A DNA stretch of 64,000 nt from Monilinia fructicola (Eukaryota; Ascomycota; Leotiomycetes; Helotiales; Sclerotiniaceae): contig VICG01000003.1 of NCBI GenBank assembly GCA_008692225.1, forward strand, positions 358,501-422,500, written 5' to 3'. The notes beneath the pieces are model-generated. The model had not been told where the DNA came from. It searched no databases and saw only the letters and a list, made by a program, of their open reading frames with translations. Both the position numbers and the translations under genes were made by a program. Shown one piece after another: positions 12,120 through 23,188 of the stretch; positions within the stretch are counted from its first letter, which is position 1, and each line of letters starts with the position of its first letter.

Positions 12120-13731
12120 ATGCCTCCAATAGAGCCCTTGATATATGCAGAACTTCTGTCTAATATTCGCCAGATATCTATCCTAGCATTTTTGGATACA
12201 CCCTCAGATTCTGCTACCAAGGCTGAATTATTGGGTGATGGAACTTTATTGAAATTGCATCATGCCAAACAGGATTTTGAATTAAAAACTTCCAGGTCAG
12301 GTCGTATCAAACTCAGAATTACGGGAATTTCCTCTTGGTAGCCTTGAGCTATCATGGCGTCTCCCTTTGACAGGAGAAGGTCAACGAGCTGATGTTGATA
12401 TTGCACAAACTATCGAAGCACCATGGTCTTCAAAAGATATGGTTATTGGTGAACAGGTTCTTCAGTGTCGCAAGTGCTCTACGACAATTGTGGAGGCAGA
12501 TCGCATCAAAGAATGGAGAGACCTTCCCAGTGAGGGTTGGGCAGAAATGATGGATTTCTGGCATTGCCACAAGCCCTCCGACCATGTTAACCATAGTCAT
12601 GAAGACGAAAAGCAAAACAATTTGGCTTCTACGAAAGGTTATGGAGCGAATACAAAGTTTACTGCACAGTCTGGAATTGGATTCGTGGATCATTCAAGCT
12701 TTCTTTTGGCAGAAAGTGATTGTAATCTTCCTGGCGGAGGTAATGAGGTAAATCACATTTCTCACTTCTCCCTCATTTACAGTACGTATAATTATGGGTA
12801 CCAAGAAGGAGGCCAGATCTTGTCACCATGGGCTGGTCACCGATACAAATACCCAATATTAAATAATTGTCACCGCTCTGCTCTGGCAGCAATCAATATT
12901 AGTCAACCTCTTCCTCGGATTATGGGTTTCTGAGTTGATTGAGGATTTCAAACCTTGGCTTTATGTACGCCGTACCTTCCTCGAGATCTTGGATGTCACG
13001 GGATTAGCACAAGGGACATTTACCCATAACGATCAGACAAACTTTGGGTCAAGTCAAGTAAAGTCATGTTTCAAATAGTTTTTCAAGTAGTTTATCATGC
13101 TCTAACTGTTGGTTCGCTCACAGATCAAGCGTACAATTTCTTGTGAAAATGGATCGTGTCTCACCCCTCTTGGTTACAGTGACCCCTCTAACGAGGGCAT
13201 AAGGCTTTTTAAGTGGAGTTTGCGGATGGGAGCTTTCGAAAATTCACTACCATCCAGCTTGTCAGATGTCGATCTTGCACCATCCATGGCCTCAATTATT
13301 TCGGCGCAATTCTTAGCAATAATGAACGCTTCTTGTGTCTCTCGCTTGGTCTTGTTACCCTCGCCCGTGACAAACGAGTGTGGACCATTTACCCAGGCCT
13401 CAGCATTTGGGTATTCAATCCCTCCATTAGGTTCACATCGGCATATTTTTACAGAAGTAGGAAAACGCATGTCTCCATATTCGACGACCCTGGAGACAAG
13501 CCTGGAATCTTAGCCATGAAAATTCTCTGGAAACAATGTGCTCCGATCAGAGGGTCATCCGCAAATTATGAGTCTGTAGAGGAGCTAGAGCTACCCGGAC
13601 GTATCTTGCGTGAATTTGAACATTACCTAGGAGAGATTTCCAAAAGATACCTTCCACCAAGTGCGAGAAAGTTGCAGGATTGGAATGTCTCACTTTTGGA
13701 AAGGTACGAGGCAAAGGCAAAACTGACATGA
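12120..13731 (+). CDS. HECT_2 (UBE3D/IPI1-type) ubiquitin ligase-like protein, frame broken twice
   Basis: HECT-like E2-binding family (UBE3D in mammals). N-terminal part: MPPIEPLIYAELLSNIRQI, then ELSWRLPLTGEG and the conserved CRKCSTTIVEAD plus WAEMMDFWHCHKP. C-terminal part: ISCEN...LTPLGY, GIRLFKWSLRM, IWVFNPSIRFTS, then LPPSARKLQDWNVSLLERYE, ending at 13731. One clean intron is 13058-13123 (CTCTAAC branch, CACAG). Two one-base shifts are needed: an extra A in the A5 run 12284-12288, giving KLPGQVV, and a missing A in the A3 run 13372-13374, giving VTKRVWTIYPG. The segment 12740-13057 is not resolved. It has a plausible donor at 12740 and an open frame from 12863, but its protein does not look like the family. 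Domain call is firm; exon structure is partial. Confidence 0.8.
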
Positions 13732-16339
13732 GTATCAATGAGATTATTAACTGGTATTTACATATCTCCTCGCTTTACTTTCAGAGCTTGCTCTTGATAA
13801 TACATTAATATTGAATTATCTGCTGGGAGGATTAGATATCACTTCTTAAGAATAAAATTGGGACTATGCTTCCTCTTCGTCCACTCATTCTTGCAAAATT
13901 CTCTTTAAACATATCCTGAACTATTCCGACCCATTGCCAAATTAGTTTTGCCGAAATTCACATCAGGTTCCCGCACTTTATCAATTTCCTCACCTTTCCA
14001 TTGTCTTTATGACTCTCATTGTCACAATTATTACCAATTTGAGAATTTGAGAACTCCTGCACGATGTCTGCATACCCCTTCAAAGCAGTTGCTAGTTGGG
14101 AAATCAAAGCAGATCCATTGCAGAATCGCATCTCAAGAGCAATTCTCAAAGGTGCTACAGCAAATCCTTACTTATTAAAAAAGTCTTCGACATCAAATGA
14201 TGCTGTCAAAACATTAGAAGTCGAATAATTCTCATAAATTTGGGGTCATCGGCCGTTTCTGATGTCCTGGATATATTTGCATGTTTATTGATGTGAATGA
14301 GATCACAGGTCCAAATCTCGTTATGATCTACCGAGTTTCCGGACTTCGTGTTCGAGGCCCTCGTAAATAAGGCAGATGAGATGGCCAATAGAATTTTTTG
14401 GCCTGTTGGTCAGAGTTGGGATTTGTTTTGGCGTGGAGTTATGGTTAAGTGTATTATATTGATTCGATTTGTCGGAGTTATTCAGTTCCTCTGTAAATCA
14501 CGGTCGAGGGAAAAGTGGTTGAACTCGGTCGTTGGGAAAAGGGGGAGAGAAAGGAGAAATATCAAGGATAATCTCAGTGGTAGCAAAAGTATAAAACTTC
14601 CTTGATCGCTAGATCGTCTATCTGTAATTGGTGGTAAATCCACAAGATTTTTCGAATACATTCCTTCCGTCAATGTTCTTCACACAAGAGTATGCAAGCC
14701 TATCCTTCACCTCTTTATAATTCAAAAATTGCTTCATTGCAATCATCTGACGGACACTCAATTGATTGAAGTTTGTCTCGGATTGATAGTAGTAAGAATT
14801 TGTGACCGCAAGAGTACGATGAAGTAGATCAAGTTTGTAATATAGTAGAGCTTATCTAGTCCGATTATTGCATAGGGGGATTATCATATTAAAGATTTTT
14901 GTTTCAAGATATCCATGGATACAATCGCCATCCGGTTTCATTGTCGATTTGATTCATCCAGCATCATTCAACCCAGGAAACTCTCTACAAATTTTAGAAC
15001 CCCTCAGATCCTTTAGAGGCTTATATGCATTAAGATGTATTCAAGATTTCATATAACACCACCTACACAATCCTCAAGACACCCTCCTGGACAACAAAGT
15101 CTTATGATGTTCATAGGAGAAAACCGTGAGAGAACATTCCCTCTTACATGCCCTGGATGTGGACCCCTATTAACTCCTCCTACTCACTAAACTTGATGCC
15201 AGTCTCCGTTCCAAATGCCATCACTGCTGCACACCTGCCTCGCTATAGTGACCAAAGTAATCTTACCTCACCACGCAAGCTCTAGTTTTTGGTTATACTT
15301 CTAGCATATTCGCCTCTCCAATACTGACAGAATATGGGTCTTGGAATTGAAACGATCTTTAGCAGGTACATTTATGGGTCCCATACTCGGTTTCTCTGCG
15401 CGCATTCATGTTTTCACTCTTTCTATCTTTCGTTATCAGAGATACAATGTGTAGACGTGTTTGAGACCTCCCATGCCTGTTAACTTGAACTTCTTGTATC
15501 ATCATCAAGATCACCACTTTGGAACTTTCACCGCCTCTCTTCCCAATCTCAGCCTATCATCATCGAACTTATCATTCCCTACATCCCCTCTATCCCATCT
15601 ATCTCATCAACCTCCACCACTCCACAAACCTTCATAACAATGTTCCTCTCAGGTCCCTCCTCATCCTCCATCACAGCCACGCTCGACTCCTCCAATCACA
15701 AACGATTCCCCCTCCAGCTCCCGCCCCCCTCAACTAGAGATTCTATTGTAAGATCGATACTTCTCCCTGCCTGTGGTCAAAATATAATGTTCAAGGAAAC
15801 ATATATGATTTCTTCCCCTCCCTTCTAAATCCATGTTAGCGATCAATATATAAACCTATCACCTGTGACCTATCACCCAGCCTAAACCTTCAGCCATAGC
15901 AATAAACACAAACACAAACCCAACAATAACCACCACCCCCCTATAACTAACTACCCGTCCCCCAGGTGAACTAACATCCAAACCCTCCCTCAATCAACAA
16001 CTACCCCAATCCCCAATATCACCCCATTCCCACGTATACACAATACAGAAACCCACACAACCACCTTCATAGCGCCCACTGCACAAATAAGCACAGGTCT
16101 GGCAATAAATACCCATCCATGAAGACCCATGAATATCCAGTCAAGATTGCAAGCGTGAAATATATCACCTATCATACTACCTGCAGTCTCTGTCTTTTTC
16201 TTTCCTTTCCTCTATCCGAAAAGTCCTTATAAAAGTATGTATATTCATATATATTTTCCCCGGAATACTAGATGGGTATCAACAAATGGATGAGTAGTTA
16301 GATAGATAATTGATTAGATAAATGTCCTAAATCATATTA

Positions 16340-16362
16340 TCATCATCATCATCATCATCATC

Positions 16363-16455
<93 letters not shown>
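16340..16455. repeat. (ATC)n trinucleotide microsatellite
   Basis: About 38 units, nearly perfect, with one CAATCAT interruption near 16365. It creates spurious poly-Met and poly-Asp frames on the minus strand that should not be called genes. Confidence 0.97.
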
Positions 16456-16673
16456 TATCATTATCAAATCCCACCCATAACACAAAAGCATCAACGCAAT
16501 ACATACTCCGTATACATCCATACCATACACATATCTCCCAATCCAGTCCGATCCCACCCAATCCCTCGCCAGAGTCACCACCCTCAAAACTATAGATGCA
16601 CCAACGTCCACGTTAATACGAATGGCAATATAATTTCACGCTTAGCTGGGAATCAGAAAGGGGTTATATATAC

Positions 16674-16678
<5 letters not shown>

Positions 16679-16705
<27 letters not shown>
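16679..16705. repeat. (TA)n dinucleotide microsatellite
   Basis: About 13 uninterrupted AT units, followed by C/A-rich low-complexity sequence. Seen directly. Confidence 0.95.
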
Positions 16706-16709
<4 letters not shown>

Positions 16710-17046
16710 ACCACAATACCTAAATCACACTCCCTCTTTCTCAAATTCAAATTCAGATTCAAGTTCCAATCTAAATCTAAATCTAAATCTACTACTCGAG
16801 TATAACCCATCGTATCCACTCATACATACAGTATACATCTGATTCATGACTAGTAAGTACTGTGCCGTACTGTACTGTATACATCCCAACCCCACAAGAT
16901 CTCCCCTCCCCTCCCTCAAAAAAATCAGAAAAAAAAAAAAAAAAAAAATCAACGTAACCCTCACCCCCTTACCCTTCCCCAAATCCCAACCCCGCCCCCC
17001 ATGAACAAAATCCTCAAAATCCTCAAAAAAAAAAAAAAAAAATCCC

Positions 17047-17051
17047 AAAAA
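17047..17051 (-). terminator. Pol III terminator of tRNA-Val
   Basis: A5 on the + strand is T5 on the transcribed minus strand, seven bases past the tRNA 3' end. A longer A18 run (17025-17042) just beyond would act as backup. Confidence 0.75.
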
Positions 17052-17058
17052 GGAAATA

Positions 17059-17132
17059 TGACCAGACTGGGGCACGATCCCAGGACCTTGTCCGTGTTAA
17101 GGACACGTGATAACCAACTACACCATCCGGCC
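17059..17132 (-). tRNA. tRNA-Val (anticodon AAC), no intron
   Basis: The minus strand folds as a complete cloverleaf of 74 nt. The acceptor stem GGCCGGA pairs with TCTGGTC (two G-U pairs) with discriminator A. The D arm is GTGTAGTTGGTTATCAC. The anticodon stem TGTCC/GGACA encloses the loop TTAACAC, giving AAC. The T stem CTGGG/CCCAG encloses the loop ATCGTGC. The A box and stems are normal. The T loop carries T at position 58 where A is nearly universal, and A at 54. Genomic CCA is absent, as expected in eukaryotes. A T5 terminator follows. Confidence 0.85.
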
Positions 17133-17273
17133 GTTACGATTCTTGACGTTTTTGCGCACTATTTTTAAATATACGTACTCCCTCCATAGAATAGCTTTGG
17201 CATACCTAGGTATGATAAGTGGGGTTCGGGATGCAACATACTCCGTAGAACTCATTACCCGGAACAGGTATGT

Positions 17274-17685
17274 AGGTCGGATGGACGTCCATTTGAGCTT
17301 ATATGGACCTGTGGGGCATCTCTTAAAAAAAAAAGGGTCAACTGCAAAACGTTACACAAAGTCCATCCGATGTTTAATCGAATGCATAATTTTATGAAAA
17401 TTCATAAAATTTTGTATAAATTATAAATATTCTTAATTAGATTCTAAATATTTTCTAAATGTTTTCGAAACGTTTTCGAAACGTTTTTAAAACGTTTAGA
17501 ATCTAATTAAGAATATTTATAATTTTTTTTAATAATAATAATAATATATTTATATTTAATATTTAAAAATTAATTATTTAATATTAAAAAATTAAAAAAT
17601 TAAAATTAATTAATAAATAATAATTAATAATAATAAATTAATAAATTAATAATAATAAATTAATAATAATAAATAATAATATAAA

Positions 17686-17718
<33 letters not shown>

Positions 17719-18248
17719 TAATAATAATAAATTAATAATAATAAATTAATAATAATAATAATAATAAATTAATAATAAATTAATAATAATAAATTAATAA
17801 TAATAATTAAATTAATAATAATAAATTAATAAATAATAATAATAATAATAATAAATTAATAATAATTAATAATAATAATTAATATAATAAATTAAATATA
17901 TATTAATTAATATAGTTTTATTAAAAGATAAATTATATATTTATATATATTTATATATATATATTTAATCTAATCTAATTTAAAATAAAAATTAATATAA
18001 ATTTATATAAGATAAATTATATTATTTTTTTAATAAAAGCTTTAAAATTAGATTCTAAACGTTTTTAAAAACGTTTCGAAAACATTTAAAATTTAATCTT
18101 CAAAATTTATAATTTATTAATAATCAATTTTTGCATAATTTTTTTATGAATTTTTATGAATTTTATGCAAATTTATGATTTTTGCTCCACTAGTCCACCC
18201 GACGTTTTTCCGAGTCCACGGGAGCTCAGATGGACGTCCATCCGACCT
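17274..18248. mobile_element. 975-bp long-inverted-repeat AT-rich element (non-coding, MITE-like)
   Basis: The ends are inverted copies: AGGTCGGATGGACGTCCAT then TTGAGCT on the left, and the same with CTGAGCT on the right (reverse complement). Similarity continues inward over roughly 200 bp, through blocks such as GTTTTCGAAACGTTTTTAAA and TTTAGAATCTAATT. The left arm also holds a perfect 28-bp inverted repeat (17421-17448 with 17495-17522). The centre, 17512-17914, is 403 bases with no G or C. No open frame encodes a transposase. Target duplication is not clear. It sits about 140 bp from the 5' side of tRNA-Val. A RIP-degraded or non-autonomous DNA transposon is the likeliest reading. Confidence 0.75.
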
Positions 18249-20177
18249 GTCGACTCCCAGGAACATGTGTTGAGAGCCGATGTTGTGCCGGAAGACAGGA
18301 TGGATGCGTGGGAGATGTGATTATGAGAGAGGGCGATGAGGAGGATGTGATGTGATGTGATGGGATGGGATGCTTGGATGTGAAATCGGTGATTTAAGGT
18401 TACTAAGGGATGATAAGGTTCGGCCATGGAGTGATTTACTCTCATTCTCATTTTCATTCTCATTGTCACTCTCACTCTCACTCTCACCATCACCATCACA
18501 ACAAAAGCAACGCAACGCAACGCAACGCAACGCAATGCAACGCAATGCAAAACCCAAACCCAAAGATACAACCCCCCCCTCCTCACAAAAACCCATCTCG
18601 CTCACAACCACAAATACCAACCCAAGAATCAAATCTACAATCCCACTCCACGAGACGTCGACGTCACGGCAGCGGCAGCGGCCCATCATCATCCACTGCG
18701 TAGACTCGCTCTCGTGCACCTCGATTGCATCGATGGCGAATTCGAATGCGAATGTGGCTTTTGCTTTCGTTCTGCCGGTTGCGCTTGGGGTTTGGCGTTT
18801 GGTGGGTGAGGGGTGATCGTGATCGTGATTATGAGTATGAGTATGAGCATGAGCATGAGCATGAGCATGAGAGCAAGAGCGCTATTGATCTTGCTTGTTG
18901 TTATGCTTGTGGGATGGGGGTTATGGGTTTATATTGCTATGAGTATCAGGAGATAAGTGTAAAAGTGTATCGTTAGATGTACACTAAATTCCTTTCCCTT
19001 TTCCCCGACGTCGCTTCATCGCTTCTTGGCTTCATCATATTCCATATGCAGAAACCAAAGCTCGATAATAATACCGAGAGCTTACCCCCATCTCTATTCT
19101 CATTCCTCCCTCCCCTCCTCCCCTCTCCCCTCCCTCCCCTCCCTCCCCTCCCTCCCCATCCTCCACCCTCACCCTCAATCCCAGAACCGCCTCTCTCCCT
19201 CTCCCTCTCCCCTCTCCCCTCTCCCCTCTCCCTCCCCCTCTCCCCTCTCCCCTCTCCCCTCTCCCCTCTCCCCTCTCCCCTCTCCCCTCTCCCCTCTCCC
19301 CTCTCCCTCTCCCCTCTCCCCTCCCCCTCTCCCCTCTCCTCTCCCCTCTCCCTCTCCCCTCTCCCCTCTCCCTCTCCCTCTCCCCTCTCCCCTCTCCCTC
19401 TCCCCTCTCCCTCTCCCCTCTCCCCCTCCCTCTCCCTCTCCCCTCTCCCCTCTCCCCTCTCCCCTCTCCCCTCTCCCTCTCCCCTCTCCCCTCTCCCCTC
19501 TCCCTCTCTCCCCCTACCCCCTCAGTTTCCCAACTCACATCCGGTAAAACGAAGAGCCATCCACCAATAACAATGAATCAGAAATCACGAATCATAAAGA
19601 AAAAACCAGGAACAACAATGAATAATGAATAATACTAATAAATAAATAAATATATAATTTATAACCTATAATTGAAACGCCTCATGTACTTGCGGAAAGA
19701 CGCCAAAAAAGGTCACTTCCCCCTTCCCCCTTCCCCCTTCCACCTACCCCCAAAGATAGGCGTTCATTAGCAAAGAGAAAAGAAAAAGCAAGAGAAAAAA
19801 AAGTACTCCATCTATATGCCTCGTGTACTTGCATATAAAAGACAAGCAGTGCAATAAAGATAACATCCCATCCCATCCCATCCCATTCCGTCCCCAAGCA
19901 CGGTAATGGAAATCCATCATTTACGATCCCCCCATCCCAACCAACGCATTTGATAAACGTGCCAAGAAACCCGGCCCAGACTCCGCGGTGCCATTGTTGC
20001 CATTGTTGCCATGTTGAATCTACCTATCGTGTACATGAATCGATGCTCATCCGAAGAACCCTGCGCCATCCATCCATCCATCCATCCTGATATAAAGAAA
20101 CTTTTTATATCCTTGTTGAAAACCACGCCGATGCCCAGTCCTTTTTTTTATGAAAATTTGGCATGATGGATCATGAG
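18249..20177. other. Gene-poor, low-complexity stretch
   Basis: Contains CTCATT/CTCAC-type runs, an (ACGCA)n patch near 18515-18545, GAGCAT repeats near 18845-18870, and the large C/T tract. Open frames here are repeat artefacts. No RNA gene seen. Confidence 0.7.
19100..19520. repeat. ~420-bp C/T tract, CCCTCT-type units
   Basis: Almost every base on the + strand is C or T. The units are CCCTCT, CTCCCT and CCCCTCT in variable order. Open frames on both strands are a consequence of the composition. The strand asymmetry and mirror symmetry make it a candidate triplex-forming (H-DNA) tract. It is not telomeric, since no TAA occurs in the unit. Confidence 0.95.
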
Positions 20178-21497
20178 TTAGGAGGACCTTTGTTTCTTTT
20201 TTGGCCTTTCTGCTTCAATTGATGCATCCTCCTCCCCATTCGATTCGAAGTCTGCATCGGATAATGCATCTTGTTCTTGTGCTGCGGCTATATTTATGTG
20301 TTAACATGTTCTTGAAATCCTCGTTTGTAAAGATGCTGGGGATCTTGCCCGGTGGGGAATGAAGGGGGAGACAAACTGAAATATTTGATAGCACCCGGCC
20401 AGAGATCCTCGGTGATGGAAATAGCGAGTTCGTCTCCATCAGGGAAAATCTCCAAACTCATTCTTATATCCTCCTCATCTTCATCATCATCATCTTCTTC
20501 CGCTTCCGCAACTTTCTTTCCAGCTTTCCTAGCTTCTCTCTTTTCCGACTCTCTAGCATACGCCTCTCGACTTTGCTTCTCACTAATCCTTTTCGACCGG
20601 TGAATCCAAACCATGCGAAGAAACTTAATCCTCCCGTGCTCGTATTTGCAATCTTCTTTCTGGAGTGCCTTTTGTAGTGGAGTGAGATCCTTCTTTCCAT
20701 CCTTCTCCCCATTTGCTTTCGCCTTCTGTTCTTCATCCCAAGCATCACAAACCAGCTGCAACAAACCTCCCGTCAGATCTTTGCCCTTCTTCCAATTAAT
20801 CCGAACCGGTTCGCTAACCAATCCACACCATCCTGCCGCACCCTTTCTATACCAAAACTTCTTGACCAATTCTTCATCTTCGAAGTACTCATTGGGAGAA
20901 AATTTCCACGCAATCGAGACAGATCGTGGATCTCCTCCACTGGCAGAATCTGGGTTTTCGAGTTCGAAACGTGAGACGCGAAGGGAAGTGAGCGAGGAGA
21001 GGAGAAGGGAAGAATCCGAAGGTTGAATATACTGATCTATATCAGGAGGAGCCTGTTCGAGCACCAGAGCCCAGAAGCTGGGGATCTGCGAAACAACCTT
21101 ATTGCGGCGAAGGTAAAGCGGGAAGCGTGAGGGCTACTTGTTGACGAACTGACGGATGGAGCGTTAGTCCCGGTGAGATTTCTCCTCCACAACCCACAAA
21201 CAGAATCTGGGCCGATGCTGATGCATGTGCGCAGACAACATGAATGTCATGTATACATGTACTTCCATGGCAGGTTGCACGAATTCGATCAATCTGATCA
21301 GATATGATTACAGAAGTCGTGGCGCACCTTGACCCCTCCGACCACCGAAGATATTATTTGTTTACCTCCCACGTCATGAGAGTCAAAAGAAAATATATAC
21401 ATTACATACTCATTTCCGTTTCAACATCGTCAAACTCTCTCTCAATCTCGGCCAAGTCTTCATATGAGACGGGCGTCTCTTCTAAAGCTGCTGCCAT
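20178..21497 (-). CDS. NAP-family histone chaperone (SET/Vps75-like), frame broken once
   Basis: Nucleosome assembly protein fold; carries histones H3-H4 or H2A-H2B in nucleus and cytosol. Exons on the minus strand: 21497-21410 (MAAALEETPVSYEDLAEIER), 21148-20377 and 20287-20178. Introns are 261 bp (CTAAC branch, CAG) and 89 bp (unusual GTTTGT donor, ATATAG acceptor). Spliced joins give ETEMIRQQVALT and KYFTAAQEQDALSDADFES. The core includes IPSFWALVLEQAPPDID and ITEDLWPGAIKYF. The C-terminus is acidic and ends in a basic NLS-like PKKKQRSS. Between RQQVALTL and PLYLRRNKVV the frame shifts by one extra C in the CCC run (GGG at 21120-21122 on +). The expected length is ~322 residues. The SET/Vps75 subtype is inferred from size and tail. 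Confidence 0.88.
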
Positions 21498-21891
21498 GGC
21501 TGTGGTTGTGAATTTGGAAGTTTGGCGCATAGCCAAGTTAACTTTTTTATTGAAGGGTCGAAAGTCCACCAGGTCGCGTATATAAAGGTGCGGGAAGGGG
21601 GGGAGGGGGTGCGCGAATATCGGGAAAATTGAAGTAAGCTGGACGGCTGTGGTGTTCAATTTTGATTTGAAATGGATTTTTCAAAGAGTTATTAGAAGAA
21701 AAGAGAATGTCACTGTTTGTGCTTAGAGTAATATCGAGAAAGATTGGATGCTTGGCAAAAGTAGATTTGTATGTCACTCGAATTCTAGGAGTGGTTGTAA
21801 CTGCCTTTCGGAACCGAATCAAGAGAGGGGGGGGAGAGGAAGGAGGGGAGAGGGAGGAGGGGAGAGGACGAAGGACAGAGGGAGAAAGGGA

Positions 21892-22030
21892 AGGAGAGAG
21901 AGAGAGAGAGATCGTATATGCGTGTGTGTGTGTGTGCGTGTGCGTATGTGTGCGTGTGTATGTGTGTATGTGTGTGTGTGTGTGTGTATGCGTATGTGTA
22001 TGCGTGTGTGTATGCGTGTATGTGCAAATG
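21892..22030. repeat. (GA)n followed by degenerate (GT)n microsatellite
   Basis: AGAGAGAG runs pass directly into GTGTGT/GTAT/GCGT repeats. Apparent poly-Cys-Val and poly-His-Thr frames are artefacts. Confidence 0.95.
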
Positions 22031-22269
22031 TGTATGTTGATGCTATTTATATTATATGGGTTTGATGGAGATGGAGATAGAAATAGATATGAAGCTGGAG
22101 ATGCCAAGTAGGTGAAGATAGATATCAAGATAGGAATAGAGATAGAGATAGCAGTAGAAGTACACCAGTAGAAGGGCAAGTAATTAGGGTTCAAGTCAAA
22201 GGGGTGAGATTTGACCTGGACGGTTCTACGAAAGAAGTGAAGTGGTATGTATATATCTAATACTCGTAT

Positions 22270-22315
22270 AAGAGGAGGAGGAGGAGAGGAGGAGGAGGAG
22301 GAGGAGGAGGAGCAG
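22270..22315. repeat. (GGA)n trinucleotide repeat
   Basis: About 15 GGA/GAG units with one or two interruptions. Confidence 0.9.
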
Positions 22316-22929
22316 GAGAAGGATATGATGAATCAATGAAAGTAACTGAATAGTAGATTTGGATTTCAACCACATTATCATTCCAATTGTCTATCGAGGG
22401 GAGGAAGTATGTTATTTATGAAGATATAGAGATGATGGAAATCATTCATCTCATCATCTCATTATCTCATCATCTTATCATCTCCTTCAATTTCATTCTC
22501 TTCCATCTTCCCGTTTGCTCTGTCTGATATCATTGACATCCATGGATTTGGTACGGAGGTATTTATTGGTAAATAGGGTGTGGCTCTAATACACGTCATA
22601 TACCTTTCATACAAAAGAGAATAAAATCTTGGCACGGCTGAATACATCCACCTGGGGGGTGGTTGTGATGAGTAATCAGTCAATAAATAATATCCATGTA
22701 CGGGATCTATCCGTTTGTTGGTTGAAAGGATCAGATACTTCCCAGGTTGCGTGTAATAGAATATGTCATATTCATATGCGTATATGTGTGAGTATGTATA
22801 TGCGTGTGTGCGTATATTTAATGTATATGTGTATATATATTTAATATGTATATATGTATATATTTAATGTATATATTTAATGTGTATATGTATATATGTA
22901 ATATGTATATAAGTCATATTCAATGTGTA

Positions 22930-23188
22930 CCTACTTGGCGTTGTTTTGGGTTAATGCCGGGTTAAAAAATCTACAAAATAGTATATCTTTTAAATTCTTT
23001 TTATATATTATAAAACTTTCATTTTTAAGAATTTAAATATACTAAACGTTTATTTTTTAATTTAATAATACTATAGAGCATTATTTATAATTTTTAATTA
23101 AACTATTGATTTATTAATTTTTTCTTAAATAAGTTCCGTTTTTAGTTAATTTTTAGCCTAGCATTGACTCAAAACAACGCCAAGTAGG
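22930..23188. mobile_element. 259-bp MITE with TA target duplication
   Basis: Terminal inverted repeats begin CCTACTTGGCGTTGTTTTG and continue with near-matching GRGTYAATGC (~29 bp). The left end is preceded by TA (22928-22929) and the right end is followed by TA (23189-23190), the duplication typical of Tc1/mariner elements. The interior is AT-rich and non-coding. Flanking DNA is ATGTATAT-type low complexity. No full-length relative is present in the window. Confidence 0.85.

Larger units (their letters stand above)
13732..17046. other. Gene-poor stretch with microsatellites
   Basis: No supported protein gene in 3.3 kb. Short open frames near 14060-14210 (MSAYPFKAVASWEIKADPLQ...) look faintly protein-like but end without splice support. 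From 15500 onward the DNA is C/A-rich and low in complexity, and it includes the (ATC)n and (TA)n arrays listed separately. Confidence 0.6.

Noticed and set aside
16327..16611. Minus-strand frames with poly-Met or poly-Asp
   Set aside because: They are pure translations of the (ATC)n microsatellite, with no start context or flanking domain.
18977..19570. Long frames rich in Ser/Pro/Leu on + and Gly/Glu/Arg on -
   Set aside because: Products of the C/T tract: open in several frames and both strands at once, so not coding evidence.
21547..22194. His-Thr and Cys-Val repeat frames
   Set aside because: Translations of the GT/GA microsatellite.
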